From Myxococcus xanthus (GTDB taxonomy: Bacteria; Myxococcota; Myxococcia; Myxococcales; Myxococcaceae): DNA of 64,000 nucleotides. The stretch is from contig NZ_FNOH01000007.1 in the NCBI RefSeq assembly GCF_900106535.1, positions 124,001-188,000 on the forward strand, written 5' to 3'. Shown here piece after piece: positions 29,116 to 37,017 of this stretch. Within the stretch, counting starts at the first letter, position 1. The number at the start of each line of letters is the position of its first letter. The position numbers and the translations under genes were made by a program. The notes below the pieces were generated by a model that did not search any database, was not told the origin of the DNA, and worked only from the letters and a program-made list of their open reading frames with translations.

Positions 29116-31818
29116 ATGTCCGACACCGTGGTGAAGAAGAAGCGCCGTTGGCCCTATGTCCTTGGAGGAGTCTTCGCGCTCCTCGTCATCATCGTGGCCG
29201 TGGCGCTCTGGCGACTGGACGCCATCCTGCTGAAGACGGCTCGCGACCAGGCGGCCACCTATTCCCAGCTCCTGGGACGTCCCATCGAAATCGGGGACAT
29301 CTCCACCAAGCTCTTCCCCACCATTGGCGCCCAGGTGGAGAACGTCACCGTCGGCCCCGCCGAAGGGGAAGACCTGCCGCTGGCCCAACTGGCCCTGATT
29401 GACGTCCGCGTCGCCGCGGGCCCGCTCCTGTCCTCCAGCGGCAAGGACATCCAGGTGAAGAACGCCGAGGTCTCCGGCCTCACCGTCAACCTGGTCCGCT
29501 TCGCCGACGGCACCACCAACGTGCAGCGCCTGCTCCAGCGGCTGGAAGAACAGCAGCCCAAGGAAGAGGAGGCTCCCGCTGAAGAGTCCCAGCCCATGGA
29601 CCTCTCCGGTGTCCACGTGGAGCGCGCGGCCCTCACCGACGGCGCCATCCGCTTCGTGGACCGCGGCGCCGGAGAACAGGCCCGCGAGCTGGGCGTGAAG
29701 GACCTGGACATCGAGGTGAAGGACCTCCGCGTGGGCAAGCCGCTGGTGGTGAACCTGGCCGCCGCCGTGCTCGCGGACACCCAGAACCTCCAGGTGTCCC
29801 TCCACGCCGCGCCGCTGCCGGCCACGCTGGTCCCCACGCCCGAGCGCGTGACGCTGAAGGCGCAGAAAATCGACCTCGCCCCGCTGGGCCCCTTCCTGCC
29901 GCCGGACATCGGCCTGCGTGCGGGCACGCTGGACGCGGACTGGCAGGCGGACCTGGGCGGCGCCGTTCCCGGCGGCCAGGGCCCCACGAAGCTGGTGGGC
30001 ATCATCAAGGCCCTGGGCCTGAGCTTCACCGGCTCCGAGGGCGGCAAGGCGCTGGACGTCGTCATGGACACCGACGTCGCGGGCGACATCAACACCGGTG
30101 ACCTGGCGCTCAACAAGCTGAAGGTGGACCTGGGCCCCGCGAGCCTCACCGGCAAGGGCAGCGTGAAGGGCCTGCTCACGGACAAGCCCGCGGTGGAGGG
30201 CTTCGAGCTGACGGGCCGCAACCTGGACCCGGCCGTGCTCGCCGAGTACTACCCGCCGCTGCGCAAGCAGCTCAACGGGATGATTGCCGGTCCCATCGGC
30301 CTGGACGTGCGCGGCAGCGGCACGCAGGACGCCCAGGCCATCGACGTCAACGTGGACCTGACGCCCGTGCGGCTGCGCGTTCCGGCCCAGCTCACCAAGG
30401 ACGCGGGCGGCGCGATGAAGCTCTCCGCGCGGGTCTCCGGCGCGGCGGCCACGGGCGGCGCCCTGCGCTTCGACGCGAAGGCGGACCTGGGCGGCATCGA
30501 CCTGCGGCCCGGCCTGCTGGTGGACAAGGCCCCGGGCCAGCGGATGGACCTGAGCGCCGCGGGCACCTACGCGCCCGGCAAGGGCTCCGGCATGAAGGTG
30601 GACATCCCCAAGCTCACCGCGAACGTGCTCGAGGACACGATGACGGGCAGCGCGTCCTTCGCGCTCGCGGGTACGGGGAAGAAGCAGACGACGACGTTCT
30701 CCGCGGACCTCAAGAGCCAGAAGCTGGACGCGGACGCGCTGATGATGAGCGAGGAGGAAGTCCAGGCGCGCGGCGGACCGCCGCCGGAGGAGCCGCCGTC
30801 GGATGACCCGACGCGCTTCAACGGCTACCGGGGCGACATCCGCTTCGCGGTGGGCACGCTGCGCTACATGGAGATGAACATGACCCAGGTGACGGGCGTG
30901 GTGAAGATGACCGACGACCTCATCACCGTGGAGAAGTTCTCCACGGGCGTCTACGGCGGACGCATCGTCGCGGACGGCACCACGATGCGCCTGGGCCCGC
31001 TGCCGGAGCAGCGCCCCTTCGAGGCGAAGGTGAAGGTGGAGGGCGTCGCGGTGGAGCAGGCGCTGACGCAATTCACGCCGCAGAAGGCCGTGACGGGCAA
31101 GTTCAACGGCAACGTGGACGTGAAGGGTGTGGGCTACACGCCCGACCAGCTCAAGCAGACGCTGCTCGGCGGCATCAACGGCGACCTGCTGGATGGCGAA
31201 CTGCTGGGCAAGGACCTGGTGGCCTCGGTGTCCGAGCCGCTCGCCAAGGCGCTGCCCATCGCGGCCAAGGGCCTGAAGAACGAGCAAGTGACGAAGCTGG
31301 GCGGTGACCTGCCCTTCAGCGTTCAAATCAAGGACGGCGTGGCCCAGCTCTCCAAGCCGCTGACGTGGGCGCGGCCGGAGGCGGAGCTGAGCTTCGACGG
31401 CGGCATCCGGCTGGATGGCTCGCTGGACCTGACGGGCTCCGTGTCGCTGACGCCGTCCACGGTGAAGACGCTGACGCTGGGCAAGGTGACGCCGCCGGCC
31501 GCCATCCCCGTGGGCCTGAAGCTGACAGGCCCCGCGTGGAAGCCGGAGGTCACCAGCCTGGACGTGAAGCCTGCGGTGGCGCAAATCGCGAAGCTGGCGG
31601 CCTCGTCGCTGGCGGGCAACCTGATTGGCGGCGAGCGCGGCCAGCAGGTCCAGAGCATCATCGAAGGCGGCGAGGACAAGCTTCGCGCCGAAGCCGAAGC
31701 CAAGCGCAAGGAGCTGGAGGCCAAGGCCGCCGAGGAGAAGGCGCGCCTGGAGGCCGAGGCCAAGAAGCGCGCCGAGGAAGAAGCGAAGAAGCGCCTGCGC
31801 GGCCTCTTCGGGAAGTAG
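29116..31818 (+). CDS. AsmA-family inner-membrane/periplasmic protein
   Basis: A 900-residue protein. The start at 29116 has GGAGGAGG about ten bases upstream and gives a short basic tail followed by one membrane anchor (WPYVLGGVFALLVIIVAVAL); the frame is open further upstream without meaning. The rest is periplasmic. An AsmA N-terminal domain is recognised from the segment LLGRPIEIGDISTKLFP, and a C-terminal AsmA domain from TGKFNGNVDVKGVGYTPDQL and LLDGELLGKDL. AsmA proteins are thought to bridge membranes and move phospholipids. The last 50 residues are a charged Ala/Glu/Lys coiled coil, unusual for the family. Single-gene unit. Confidence 0.85.
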   Translation: MSDTVVKKKRRWPYVLGGVFALLVIIVAVALWRLDAILLKTARDQAATYSQLLGRPIEIGDISTKLFPTIGAQVENVTVGPAEGEDLPLAQLALIDVRVAAGPLLSSSGKDIQVKNAEVSGLTVNLVRFADGTTNVQRLLQRLEEQQPKEEEAPAEESQPMDLSGVHVERAALTDGAIRFVDRGAGEQARELGVKDLDIEVKDLRVGKPLVVNLAAAVLADTQNLQVSLHAAPLPATLVPTPERVTLKAQKIDLAPLGPFLPPDIGLRAGTLDADWQADLGGAVPGGQGPTKLVGIIKALGLSFTGSEGGKALDVVMDTDVAGDINTGDLALNKLKVDLGPASLTGKGSVKGLLTDKPAVEGFELTGRNLDPAVLAEYYPPLRKQLNGMIAGPIGLDVRGSGTQDAQAIDVNVDLTPVRLRVPAQLTKDAGGAMKLSARVSGAAATGGALRFDAKADLGGIDLRPGLLVDKAPGQRMDLSAAGTYAPGKGSGMKVDIPKLTANVLEDTMTGSASFALAGTGKKQTTTFSADLKSQKLDADALMMSEEEVQARGGPPPEEPPSDDPTRFNGYRGDIRFAVGTLRYMEMNMTQVTGVVKMTDDLITVEKFSTGVYGGRIVADGTTMRLGPLPEQRPFEAKVKVEGVAVEQALTQFTPQKAVTGKFNGNVDVKGVGYTPDQLKQTLLGGINGDLLDGELLGKDLVASVSEPLAKALPIAAKGLKNEQVTKLGGDLPFSVQIKDGVAQLSKPLTWARPEAELSFDGGIRLDGSLDLTGSVSLTPSTVKTLTLGKVTPPAAIPVGLKLTGPAWKPEVTSLDVKPAVAQIAKLAASSLAGNLIGGERGQQVQSIIEGGEDKLRAEAEAKRKELEAKAAEEKARLEAEAKKRAEEEAKKRLRGLFGK

Positions 31819-31838
31819 GGCCCGCGGCCCGCGCTCCC

Positions 31839-31865
31839 TGAAACACGCTGAAACAGTCGGGAAAC
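31839..31865 (+). promoter_or_regulatory. Three TGAAAC-type half-sites upstream of the sqr promoter
   Basis: TGAAAC at 31839-31844, TGAAAC at 31849-31854 and GGAAAC at 31860-31865 are spaced 10 and 11 bases, one helical turn each. They lie about 50-75 bases upstream of the -24 element. A matching triplet, on the opposite strand, occurs before the persulfide dioxygenase operon. They are probable enhancer sites for the sigma-54 activator encoded at 33271. Confidence 0.7.
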
Positions 31866-31910
31866 AACGTGTTCACCTCGTCACCCGAGGCCTGCCCTCG
31901 GGGACGAGTG

Positions 31911-31926
31911 TGGCATGCGCCCTGCT
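31911..31926 (+). promoter_or_regulatory. Sigma-54 (-24/-12) promoter of sqr
   Basis: TGGCATGCGCCCTGCT places GG at 31912-31913 and GC at 31924-31925, the required spacing. It fits the consensus TGGCAC-G-N4-TTGC closely. Transcription should start near 31937, about 33 bases before the start codon at 31970. Confidence 0.75.
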
Positions 31927-31969
31927 AGGGCTTCCTGCCCGTTTCACGCGTCACAAGGGAGCGCGCGAC

Positions 31970-33241
31970 ATGCAGACGAGCGAGGACTTCGACCGCGGGG
32001 ATTCGGTGACGCCGTCCAGCCCCGTGGTGGTGCCGGTACGCGAACACCATCGCGTGCTCATCATCGGAGGTGGCACCGCCGGAATCACGGTGGCCGCCCG
32101 GCTGGCGCGCGCCGGGCAGAAGGGCGTCGCCGTACTCGAGCCTTCCCAGCACCACTACTACCAACCCCTGTGGACGCTGGTGGGCGCCGGGGAGGCGCGC
32201 GTCGAGGACACCGTGCGCAACGAGTCCCGCCTCATCCCGCACGGCGTGAAGTGGGTGCGCGACGCCGCCACGGAGATAGACCCGGAGGCGAGGGAGGTCC
32301 TCACCCGCGGTGGCCTCCGCCTGGGCTACGACTTCCTCGTCGTCGCCCCTGGCATCCAGCTCGACTGGGACAAGGTCGCGGGCCTGCGCGAGGCGCTGAA
32401 GACGCCGCATGTCAGCAGCAACTACGACGTCCAGCTCGCGCCCAAGACGTGGCGCCTGCTCCAGAACTTCCAGGGTGGCACCGCGCTCTTCACCCAGCCC
32501 TCCACGCCCGTGAAGTGCGCCGGGGCCCCGCAGAAAATCATGTACCTGGCCGCGGACCACTTCCGCCGCACCGGCGTGATGGAGCGCACCAGCGTCGTCT
32601 TCGGCTCCGGAGCCAAGACCATCTTCGGCGTGAAGCCCTTCGCTTCCGTGCTGGATGGCGTGGTGCACCGCTACGGCATCACGCCCCGCTTCCAGCACAA
32701 CCTCATCGCAGTGGACGGCGAGCGGCGCGAGGCCACCTTCGAGGCCACGCGCGACGGGCAGACGGAGCGCATCACCCTGGCCTACGACATGATGCACGTC
32801 ACCCCGCCGCAGAGCGCGCCGGACTTCATCAAGCGCAGCCCGCTGTCCTGGCGGGAGGGTCCGAACGCCGGCTGGGTGAAGGCGGACAAGTACACGCTCC
32901 AGCACCCGGACCATCCGAACGTCTTCGCGCTCGGTGATGCGTCGGACCTGCCCACCAGCCGAACGGGCGCCGCCATCCGCAAGCAGGCGCCGGTGCTGGT
33001 GGAGAACCTCCTGGCCTACATGAAGGACCTGCCCCTGCCCGCGCGGTATGACGGCTACGCGTCCTGCCCTCTCACCACCGGCTACGGGCGCCTGCTGCTC
33101 GCCGAGTTCGACTACGACGGCAAGCCCGCGCCCACCATCCCCTTCATCGACACCATGCAGGAGCGGCGCGACATGTGGCTGCTGAAGAAGTACGGCCTGC
33201 CACGCCTCTACTGGGCATTCATGATGCGGGGCCTTGCGTAA
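31970..33241 (+). CDS. sqr: Sulfide:quinone oxidoreductase (SQRDL-like)
   Basis: A 423-residue membrane-associated flavoprotein that oxidises sulfide to sulfane sulfur, passing electrons to quinone. The FAD-binding GxGxxG is VLIIGGGTAGITVAARLARAG (given here in part as GGGTAGI). The two redox cysteines characteristic of SQR are Cys183 in TPVKCAGAPQK and Cys366 in YASCPLTTGYGRLLLAEF, the latter very similar to mitochondrial SQRDL. The start at 31970 follows AAGGGAG; the frame is open to 31625 but overlaps asmA. A sigma-54 promoter precedes it, and a sigma-54 activator gene follows after 29 bases. It is the first enzyme of the sulfide island. Confidence 0.93.
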   Translation: MQTSEDFDRGDSVTPSSPVVVPVREHHRVLIIGGGTAGITVAARLARAGQKGVAVLEPSQHHYYQPLWTLVGAGEARVEDTVRNESRLIPHGVKWVRDAATEIDPEAREVLTRGGLRLGYDFLVVAPGIQLDWDKVAGLREALKTPHVSSNYDVQLAPKTWRLLQNFQGGTALFTQPSTPVKCAGAPQKIMYLAADHFRRTGVMERTSVVFGSGAKTIFGVKPFASVLDGVVHRYGITPRFQHNLIAVDGERREATFEATRDGQTERITLAYDMMHVTPPQSAPDFIKRSPLSWREGPNAGWVKADKYTLQHPDHPNVFALGDASDLPTSRTGAAIRKQAPVLVENLLAYMKDLPLPARYDGYASCPLTTGYGRLLLAEFDYDGKPAPTIPFIDTMQERRDMWLLKKYGLPRLYWAFMMRGLA

Positions 33242-33270
33242 GACGCCGGGAGCCGGGCTATGCACCGGCG

Positions 33271-34557
33271 ATGCCCACCTCCCACCTCGCGCTCCCCGCT
33301 CTGGATGCCCTCGCGGGCCCCGTGCTCCTCGTGGACGACGCGCGGAAGGTGACCGCGCTCACGCCCGCGCTCGAAGCCCTGCTGGGCGGCACGCTGCGCG
33401 CTGGGACACCGCTGGCGCAGGTCCTGGGGCGCGCTGACGGCACGGAGCCGCTGGACGCCGTCCTGAAGAACGGGTGTGAGGCCTCTGTCCGCTTGCGCGT
33501 GGGTGGGCGCTCGAAGCCCGTGCGGGTGCGCGCCGTCCCCCTGGCGCGAGGGCCTCGGGCATCCGGGTGGGCCCTGCTCGTCTCGCCTGACGCGGTGGAA
33601 GAGACGAACGGTCGCGCGGAGCTGTTCCACGGCCTGTGGACCCAGGCGCCCGAGTTGCAGCGCGTCTTCCGCATCGTCGAGAAGGTGGCCCGCACCGAGT
33701 CCAGCGTGCTCGTTCGCGGGGAGTCGGGCACCGGCAAGGAGCACATCGCTCACGCGCTGCATGCGCTGTCGGCACGGGCGCGAGGGCCGTTTCGCGCCAT
33801 CAACTGCGCGGCGCTGCCGCCCAACCTGCTGGAGAGCGAGCTGTTCGGCCATGTGCGCGGCGCCTTCACGGGCGCGGTGCGCGACAGCCCAGGACATTTC
33901 CGGCTCGCGGACAAGGGCTCGCTGTTCCTGGACGAGGTGGCGGAGATGCCCCTGGACCTCCAGGCGAAGATGCTGCGCGTGCTGGAGACGCGCACCGTCA
34001 TCCCCGTGGGAGGCCGCCAGCCCGTGCCCGTGGACGTGCGCATCATCGCCGCCACGCACCGGCCGCTTCGGCGCGAAGTGGAGACGGGGCGCTTCCGCGC
34101 GGACTTGATGTACCGCCTGCGCGTGGTGCCGCTCTTCCTCCCCACGCTGCGGGAGCGACGAGGCGACATCCTCCCACTGGCCCTGCGGTTCCTGGAGGAA
34201 CTGCACCAGCGAGGCGCCCGCCGCGTGGAGCGCTTCTCTCCTGGCGCCCGCCGCTTGCTGGAGGAGCACCCCTGGCCCGGCAACGTGCGCGAACTGCGCA
34301 ACGTGATGGAGTACGCCTACGTCATTGGCGAAGGCCCGGTGGTTCGAGAGGCGGACCTGCCACCGGAGTTCTCCGAGCAGCGGCAGGCCGCTCCCGCGAA
34401 GCTGCCGCCTCCGGATGCCTCGCTGGAGCCGGAACGGATCCGCGCCGCGCTCGCCCAGGCGGGCGGCAACCGCTCCGAGGCCGCGCGCCTGCTCGGCGTC
34501 AGCCGCGTGACGCTGTGGCGGCGCCTGCGCGACCTGGGTGCGACGGCGGAGCGCTGA
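33271..34557 (+). CDS. Sigma-54-dependent activator (PAS-like, AAA+, Fis-type HTH), probable regulator of the sulfide island
   Basis: A 428-residue enhancer-binding protein. Residues 1-110 form a PAS-like input domain (LLVDDARKVTALTPALEALL) with a single cysteine, Cys69. The AAA+ domain holds Walker A GESGTGKE, the sigma-54 contact loop GAFTGA, Walker B LFLDEVAEM and the end WPGNVRELRN. The C-terminal helix-turn-helix is RSEAARLLGVSRVTLWRRL. It lies between sqr and the dioxygenase operon, both with -24/-12 promoters and the same upstream repeats. By position it parallels FisR of other bacteria, which senses polysulfide through several cysteines; here only one is present, so sensing must differ. 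Confidence 0.9.
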   Translation: MPTSHLALPALDALAGPVLLVDDARKVTALTPALEALLGGTLRAGTPLAQVLGRADGTEPLDAVLKNGCEASVRLRVGGRSKPVRVRAVPLARGPRASGWALLVSPDAVEETNGRAELFHGLWTQAPELQRVFRIVEKVARTESSVLVRGESGTGKEHIAHALHALSARARGPFRAINCAALPPNLLESELFGHVRGAFTGAVRDSPGHFRLADKGSLFLDEVAEMPLDLQAKMLRVLETRTVIPVGGRQPVPVDVRIIAATHRPLRREVETGRFRADLMYRLRVVPLFLPTLRERRGDILPLALRFLEELHQRGARRVERFSPGARRLLEEHPWPGNVRELRNVMEYAYVIGEGPVVREADLPPEFSEQRQAAPAKLPPPDASLEPERIRAALAQAGGNRSEAARLLGVSRVTLWRRLRDLGATAER

Positions 34558-34609
34558 GCGACGGGCGGACGTCGGCCACGAAACACCACGAGCATGGCCC
34601 TCAAACGAC

Positions 34610-34637
34610 GTTTCACGCCTGTTTCAGGTGCGTTTCA
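34610..34637 (-). promoter_or_regulatory. Three TGAAAC half-sites upstream of the persulfide dioxygenase operon
   Basis: GTTTCA occurs at 34610-34615, 34621-34626 and 34632-34637 on the plus strand (TGAAAC on the minus strand), spaced exactly 11 bases. It is the same motif, number and periodicity as before sqr, in reverse orientation. The sites lie about 110-137 bases upstream of the -24 element, a normal enhancer distance. Confidence 0.75.
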
Positions 34638-34745
34638 CGCCTGCGCGCTTGAAGCATGCCGTCTTGCCCGCAAGGTCCGTTCCCGCGGTGCCGGCAACCC
34701 GTGTCCCCTCGACCCGAGTCCCGCCACCTCCATCACCCCGCCTGT

Positions 34746-34761
34746 TGGCACGTCACTGGCA
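34746..34761 (+). promoter_or_regulatory. Sigma-54 (-24/-12) promoter of the dioxygenase-rhodanese-exporter operon
   Basis: TGGCACGTCACTGGCA has GG at 34747-34748 and GC at 34759-34760. It matches TGGCACG-N4-TTGCA at all but one position. The start codon lies about 27 bases after the expected start of transcription. Confidence 0.85.
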
Positions 34762-34798
34762 ATGACGGCCTCGCACCCGATTCCGACGGAGGCGAACG

Positions 34799-35503
34799 AT
34801 GCTCTTCCGCCAGCTCTTCGACGCGGACACCTCGACGTATACGTACCTCCTGGCCGACGAGGCCACGGGCGCCGCCGCGCTCATCGACCCGGTGCTGGAA
34901 CAGACGGAGCGCGACCTGAAGCTCCTCCGGGAGCTGGGCCTCACGTTGTCCGTGGTGCTGGAGACGCACGTCCACGCCGACCACGTCACCGGCGCGGGTG
35001 TACTCCGCGAGCGGACAGGCGCCACCGTGGTGGCCTCCAGCCGCGGCGCGCCCTGCGTGGACCGGACGGTGAACCATGGAGACATCGTGCGCGTGGGCGG
35101 CCTCGAAGTCCGTGTCCTCGAGACGCCCGGCCACACCGACGACAGCCTGAGCTTCCTCTGTGAGCGCCGCCTCTTCACCGGGGACGCGCTGCTCATCCGC
35201 GGCACCGGAAGGACGGACTTCCAGAACGGCGACCCGGGCCAACTCTACGACGCCATCACCCGCGTCCTCTTCACCCTTCCCGACGACACGGCGGTCTACC
35301 CCGGCCACGACTACGCCGGGCACGCCATGTCCACGGTGGGCGAGGAGAAGCAGCACAACCCCCGGCTGGCTGGACGCACGCGCGCGGACTTCATCGTCTT
35401 GATGAACGCGCTCCAGCTCCCACCTCCCCGGAAGCTGGACGTGGCCGTCCCCGCCAACCGGGCCTGCGGACACACGCCGCCCTCACCTTCCCTCCAGGCC
35501 TGA
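34799..35503 (+). CDS. Persulfide dioxygenase (ETHE1-type metallo-beta-lactamase fold)
   Basis: A 234-residue cytoplasmic iron enzyme that oxidises glutathione persulfide to sulfite. The metal ligands are visible: THVHADH (His57, His59, Asp61, His62), His112 in ETPGHTDDS, Asp129 in FTGDALL and His170 in YPGHDY. The ETHE1 signature GTGRTDFQNGDPGQLYD is present, separating it from glyoxalase II. The ribosome site GGAGG lies just before the ATG at 34799. It is the first gene of an operon with rhodanese and TauE/SafE genes, and it uses the product of the sulfide:quinone oxidoreductase upstream. Confidence 0.93.
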   Translation: MLFRQLFDADTSTYTYLLADEATGAAALIDPVLEQTERDLKLLRELGLTLSVVLETHVHADHVTGAGVLRERTGATVVASSRGAPCVDRTVNHGDIVRVGGLEVRVLETPGHTDDSLSFLCERRLFTGDALLIRGTGRTDFQNGDPGQLYDAITRVLFTLPDDTAVYPGHDYAGHAMSTVGEEKQHNPRLAGRTRADFIVLMNALQLPPPRKLDVAVPANRACGHTPPSPSLQA

Positions 35504-35520
35504 AGTCACGCGGAGCCCCC

Positions 35521-36132
35521 ATGCATCCTCTCTGCGACAACGCCGCGCCCCATCCCGCGGGCTACCGCGACGTGGAGGTGGGACAGCTCGCGGCGTTCCT
35601 GCCCTCCGAGCTCACGCTGGTCGACGTGCGTGAGGCCGCCGAGCTCGACGGTATCCTGGGCCACGTCGCGGGCATCCGGCACGTCCCCCTGGCCACGGTG
35701 CCGGACGTTGTCGACGCCTGGCCGCGTGACACGGACGTGGTGATGATCTGCCGCTCCGGGGCGCGCTCGGCGAGGGCGGCCACGAGCCTGGTCGCCCTGG
35801 GCTTCACCCGAGTGATGAACCTGCGAGGCGGGATGCTCGCGTGGAACACCGCGCGGCTGCCCGTGGTGCGTCCTATCCCCCACACCCTGCCCACCTTGGG
35901 CACCGTCCGCGACGGACTGCTCGACGGCCTCCACCGCGCCGTGGCACCCCCGCCCCATGAAGGGCCCACCGTGCCCCCCCTGACGACCCCGTCTCGGGAA
36001 GCACTCACCGCAGTGCTCGACGCGCTCCAGGCCGCGCGGCCGACGGATGTCCGGGACACCGCCGCCTTCGAGCACCTGCTGCGCACATACCGGGACCTGC
36101 TCGCCGTCGCGCGCGCGGAAGGCGAGCGGTGA
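35521..36132 (+). CDS. Rhodanese-domain protein of the sulfide island
   Basis: A 203-residue protein. A rhodanese domain covers about residues 15-115, with VDVREAAELDG and the active-site loop CRSGARSARAA (catalytic Cys about 78), followed by LRGGMLAWN typical of the fold. The remaining 85 residues are a Pro/Thr linker and a helical tail (LRTYRDLLAVARAEGER) not found in simple rhodaneses. It starts 17 bases after the dioxygenase gene. It should move sulfane sulfur between glutathione persulfide and thiosulfate, completing SQR-dioxygenase chemistry. Confidence 0.9.
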   Translation: MHPLCDNAAPHPAGYRDVEVGQLAAFLPSELTLVDVREAAELDGILGHVAGIRHVPLATVPDVVDAWPRDTDVVMICRSGARSARAATSLVALGFTRVMNLRGGMLAWNTARLPVVRPIPHTLPTLGTVRDGLLDGLHRAVAPPPHEGPTVPPLTTPSREALTAVLDALQAARPTDVRDTAAFEHLLRTYRDLLAVARAEGER

Positions 36133-37010
36133 TGCTGTACGCGGGCATCGCGGGCTCGGTGCTCGTGGGCATCCTGCTGGGCCTGCTCGGAGGTGGCGGC
36201 TCCATCCTCATCGTGCCGCTGCTCATCTACGTGCTCGACGTCGAGCCTCGGACGGCCATCGCCATGTCCCTGGTGGTGGTGGGCGTCACCAGCGCCAGCA
36301 GCGCCTTCCTCCACGCCCGCGCGGGCCGCGTCCGCTGGCGCACCGCGCTCGTGTTCGGCGCAGGGGGCATGGGCGGAGCCTTCCTCGGTGGCCGGCTCAA
36401 TCCCCACCTCGCGCCCGACACGCTGCTGCTCCTGTTCGGGAGCGTCATGGTGGCCGCCGCCGTGGCCATGCTTCGCCGCCGGGAAGCCGGGCCCGCCGCC
36501 ACCAGCGTCTCCCCGCTCCCCGCGGCCCGCGTGCTCGCACAAGGCATCGCGGTGGGCGCGTTGTCGGGACTGGTGGGCGCCGGGGGCGGCTTCCTCATCG
36601 TGCCCGCGCTGTCACTGGCGGGGCTGCCCATGCCAGTCGCCACCGCCACGTCCCTGGTGGTCATCGCGCTCCAGTGCGCCGCCGGCCTGGTGGGCCACCT
36701 GGGCCACCTGGACCTGCCCTGGGTGCTCACCGGCGAAGTCCTCCTGGCCGCGATGACGGGCAGCCTCGTGGGCGGAAGGCTCGCGGGGCGCGTGTCCCCC
36801 GCGATGCTGCGCAAGGGCTTCGCCGTGTTCGTGCTGACCACCGCCGCCTTCCTCCTGGGCGCCCAGTCTCCCGCGCCCCTGCGTGAGCGCGTATGGACGG
36901 AGGGGCTGTGGCTCTGGAGCGTGGCGCCTCTTGCCGTGGGCATTCCCGTGACGGTGTGGCGCCTGCGCGTGGCCCGCCAGCGTCAGGCCGCGCAGGCCCT
37001 GCCCCGGTGA
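36132..37010 (+). CDS. TauE/SafE-family sulfite exporter
   Basis: A 292-residue inner-membrane protein with about eight hydrophobic segments in two repeats, beginning LYAGIAGSVLVGILLGLLGGGGS. The Gly-rich signature GLLGGGGSIL and its second copy GLVGAGGGFLIVPAL are the standard marks of the TauE/SafE (DUF81) family, which exports sulfite and related sulfonates. Its start overlaps the rhodanese stop (TGATG), so translation is coupled; a GTG three bases earlier is possible. In this operon it most likely removes the sulfite made by the dioxygenase. Confidence 0.9.
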   Translation: MLYAGIAGSVLVGILLGLLGGGGSILIVPLLIYVLDVEPRTAIAMSLVVVGVTSASSAFLHARAGRVRWRTALVFGAGGMGGAFLGGRLNPHLAPDTLLLLFGSVMVAAAVAMLRRREAGPAATSVSPLPAARVLAQGIAVGALSGLVGAGGGFLIVPALSLAGLPMPVATATSLVVIALQCAAGLVGHLGHLDLPWVLTGEVLLAAMTGSLVGGRLAGRVSPAMLRKGFAVFVLTTAAFLLGAQSPAPLRERVWTEGLWLWSVAPLAVGIPVTVWRLRVARQRQAAQALPR

Positions 37011-37017
37011 GGCACCG

